DNA of 6,372 nt from Phycisphaerales bacterium (lineage in GTDB: Bacteria; Planctomycetota; Phycisphaerae; Phycisphaerales; SM1A02), in contig SLDM01000119.1 of NCBI GenBank assembly GCA_007125255.1, forward strand, positions 1-6,372, written 5' to 3'. This document shows, piece by piece, positions 6,140 through 6,372 of the stretch. The notes beneath the pieces are model-generated. The model saw only the letters and a program-made list of their open reading frames with translations. It made no database searches and was not told where the DNA came from. How positions within the stretch are numbered: the stretch's first letter is position 1; the number at the start of each line of letters is the position of its first letter. Made by a program: the position numbers and the translations under genes.

Positions 6140-6205
6140 GCACTGCCGACTCGCTGCGCCGGGTGCCACGGCCAGCGAGCGAAGCGAGTCGGCCGTGCCG
6201 GGTGG
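6140..6205. repeat. inverted-repeat element (REP-like) downstream of the zinc-ribbon gene
   Basis: GCACTGCCGACTCGCT (6140-6155) pairs with AGCGAGTCGGCCGTGC (6183-6198), 15 of 16 positions matching, around a 27-nt loop. The loop holds a second partner: CACGGCC (6167-6173) pairs exactly with GGCCGTG (6191-6197), so two mutually exclusive hairpins are possible. GCCGGGTG also occurs as a direct repeat at 6158-6165 and 6197-6204. The motif CCAGCGAGCGAAGCGAGTC is of a kind I recall as a dispersed intergenic repeat in high-GC planctomycete genomes. It starts 40 bp after the zinc-ribbon stop and may help end that transcript, although no T-run follows. Confidence 0.5.
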
Positions 6206-6267
6206 AACAACGACCATCGAACCTAAGCACGACGACCAGAGGAAGTGACCAAGGGAAGGAGTTGAGA

Positions 6268-6330
6268 ATGACCGCGGAGGACGCGGAGAGCGCGGAGGCG
6301 GAATCGGGGTTGGAAGGGCGAGGCGCCTGA
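6268..6330 (+). other. 20-codon mini-ORF created by a repeat, probably not a gene
   Basis: ATG at 6268 follows AAGGAG (6255-6260) at 7 nt, an excellent ribosome binding site. It opens a frame that ends at TGA (6328-6330), with the product MTAEDAESAEAESGLEGRGA. The residues are low-complexity and come directly from the 9-bp tandem repeat under them. I treat the mini-ORF as a by-product of the repeat. The good ribosome binding site is the only argument for translation. Confidence 0.2.
6272..6298. repeat. 9-bp-period tandem repeat (three imperfect units)
   Basis: Three consecutive 9-mers occur: CCGCGGAGG (6272-6280), ACGCGGAGA (6281-6289) and GCGCGGAGG (6290-6298), sharing the core CGCGGAG. The pattern resembles the dispersed 'CCGCAGAGG/CGCAGAG' type of intergenic repeat seen in many planctomycete and other environmental genomes. 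That comparison is from memory. It lies between the REP-like element and the palindrome at the right edge. Confidence 0.5.
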
Positions 6331-6344
6331 CGCCAGGCAACGAG

Positions 6345-6359
6345 TGCAACTCAATTGCA
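6345..6359. promoter_or_regulatory. 7-1-7 palindrome, candidate Fur-family operator
   Basis: TGCAACT-C-AATTGCA is a 15-bp palindrome in which six of seven position pairs match. Fur-family boxes have this 7-1-7 form, and TGCAA/TTGCA flanks occur in some extended Fur boxes. A GCAACT half-site (6346-6351) recurs at 6365-6370, 19 bp on. The A+T content rises here, as expected near a promoter. Any target gene would lie to the right, outside the window. The regulator identity is a guess from form only. Confidence 0.35.
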
Positions 6360-6372
6360 GTAACGCAACTAC

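Noticed and set aside
6020..6349. Minus-strand 109-codon open frame at the right end
   Set aside because: Proline-, arginine- and serine-rich, and it runs through the REP-like element, the 9-bp repeat and the end of the zinc-ribbon gene; no coding character.

Overview
This is a high-GC bacterial window that most resembles a planctomycete, probably of the class Phycisphaerae. That placement is an inference. It rests on the 'CPRCGYDQRG' zinc-ribbon signature at the N-terminus of a multi-pass membrane protein (a style I associate with that group), on weak or absent Shine-Dalgarno sequences for some genes, and on repeat families in the 3' spacer of a kind common in those genomes. No rRNA, tRNA, CRISPR array, transposase or phage gene is visible. 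The window looks chromosomal and mostly ordinary, and I found no multi-gene system that I would call new.

Layout from left to right. (1) The C-terminal tail of an unrecognised plus-strand gene ends at 109. (2) A minus-strand gene for a 51-residue single-pass membrane protein (258 to 103) meets it tail to tail, with a 7-bp overlap. (3) Diverging from that, a plus-strand pair follows: a 125-residue soluble protein of unknown function (321-698) and, 24 bp later in the same frame, a long CPA2-type cation:proton antiporter (723-3278). The antiporter carries a large cytoplasmic tail built from two universal-stress-protein-like domains and a C-terminal PTS EIIA-type domain. (4) After 68 bp comes a PaaN-type aldehyde dehydrogenase (3347-5071) with a good ribosome binding site. 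(5) After a 96-bp spacer holding a strong hairpin comes a five-helix membrane protein with an N-terminal four-cysteine zinc ribbon (5168-6100).

The last 272 bp contain no convincing gene. They hold an inverted-repeat element (about 6140-6204), a 9-bp-period tandem repeat (about 6272-6298) that creates a 20-codon mini-ORF, and, at the right edge, a near-perfect 7-1-7 palindrome (6345-6359). That palindrome has the shape of a Fur-family operator and could serve a gene just outside the window.

How the genes work together: 321-698 and 723-3278 are probably cotranscribed. The antiporter appears built to sense adenine nucleotides through a USP motif and phosphorylation through an EIIA-like histidine. 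The aldehyde dehydrogenase and the zinc-ribbon protein lie on the same strand, but each has its own spacer, and nothing in the sequence ties them to the antiporter. No other phenylacetate-pathway gene is present, so the PaaN homologue is an orphan as far as this window shows.
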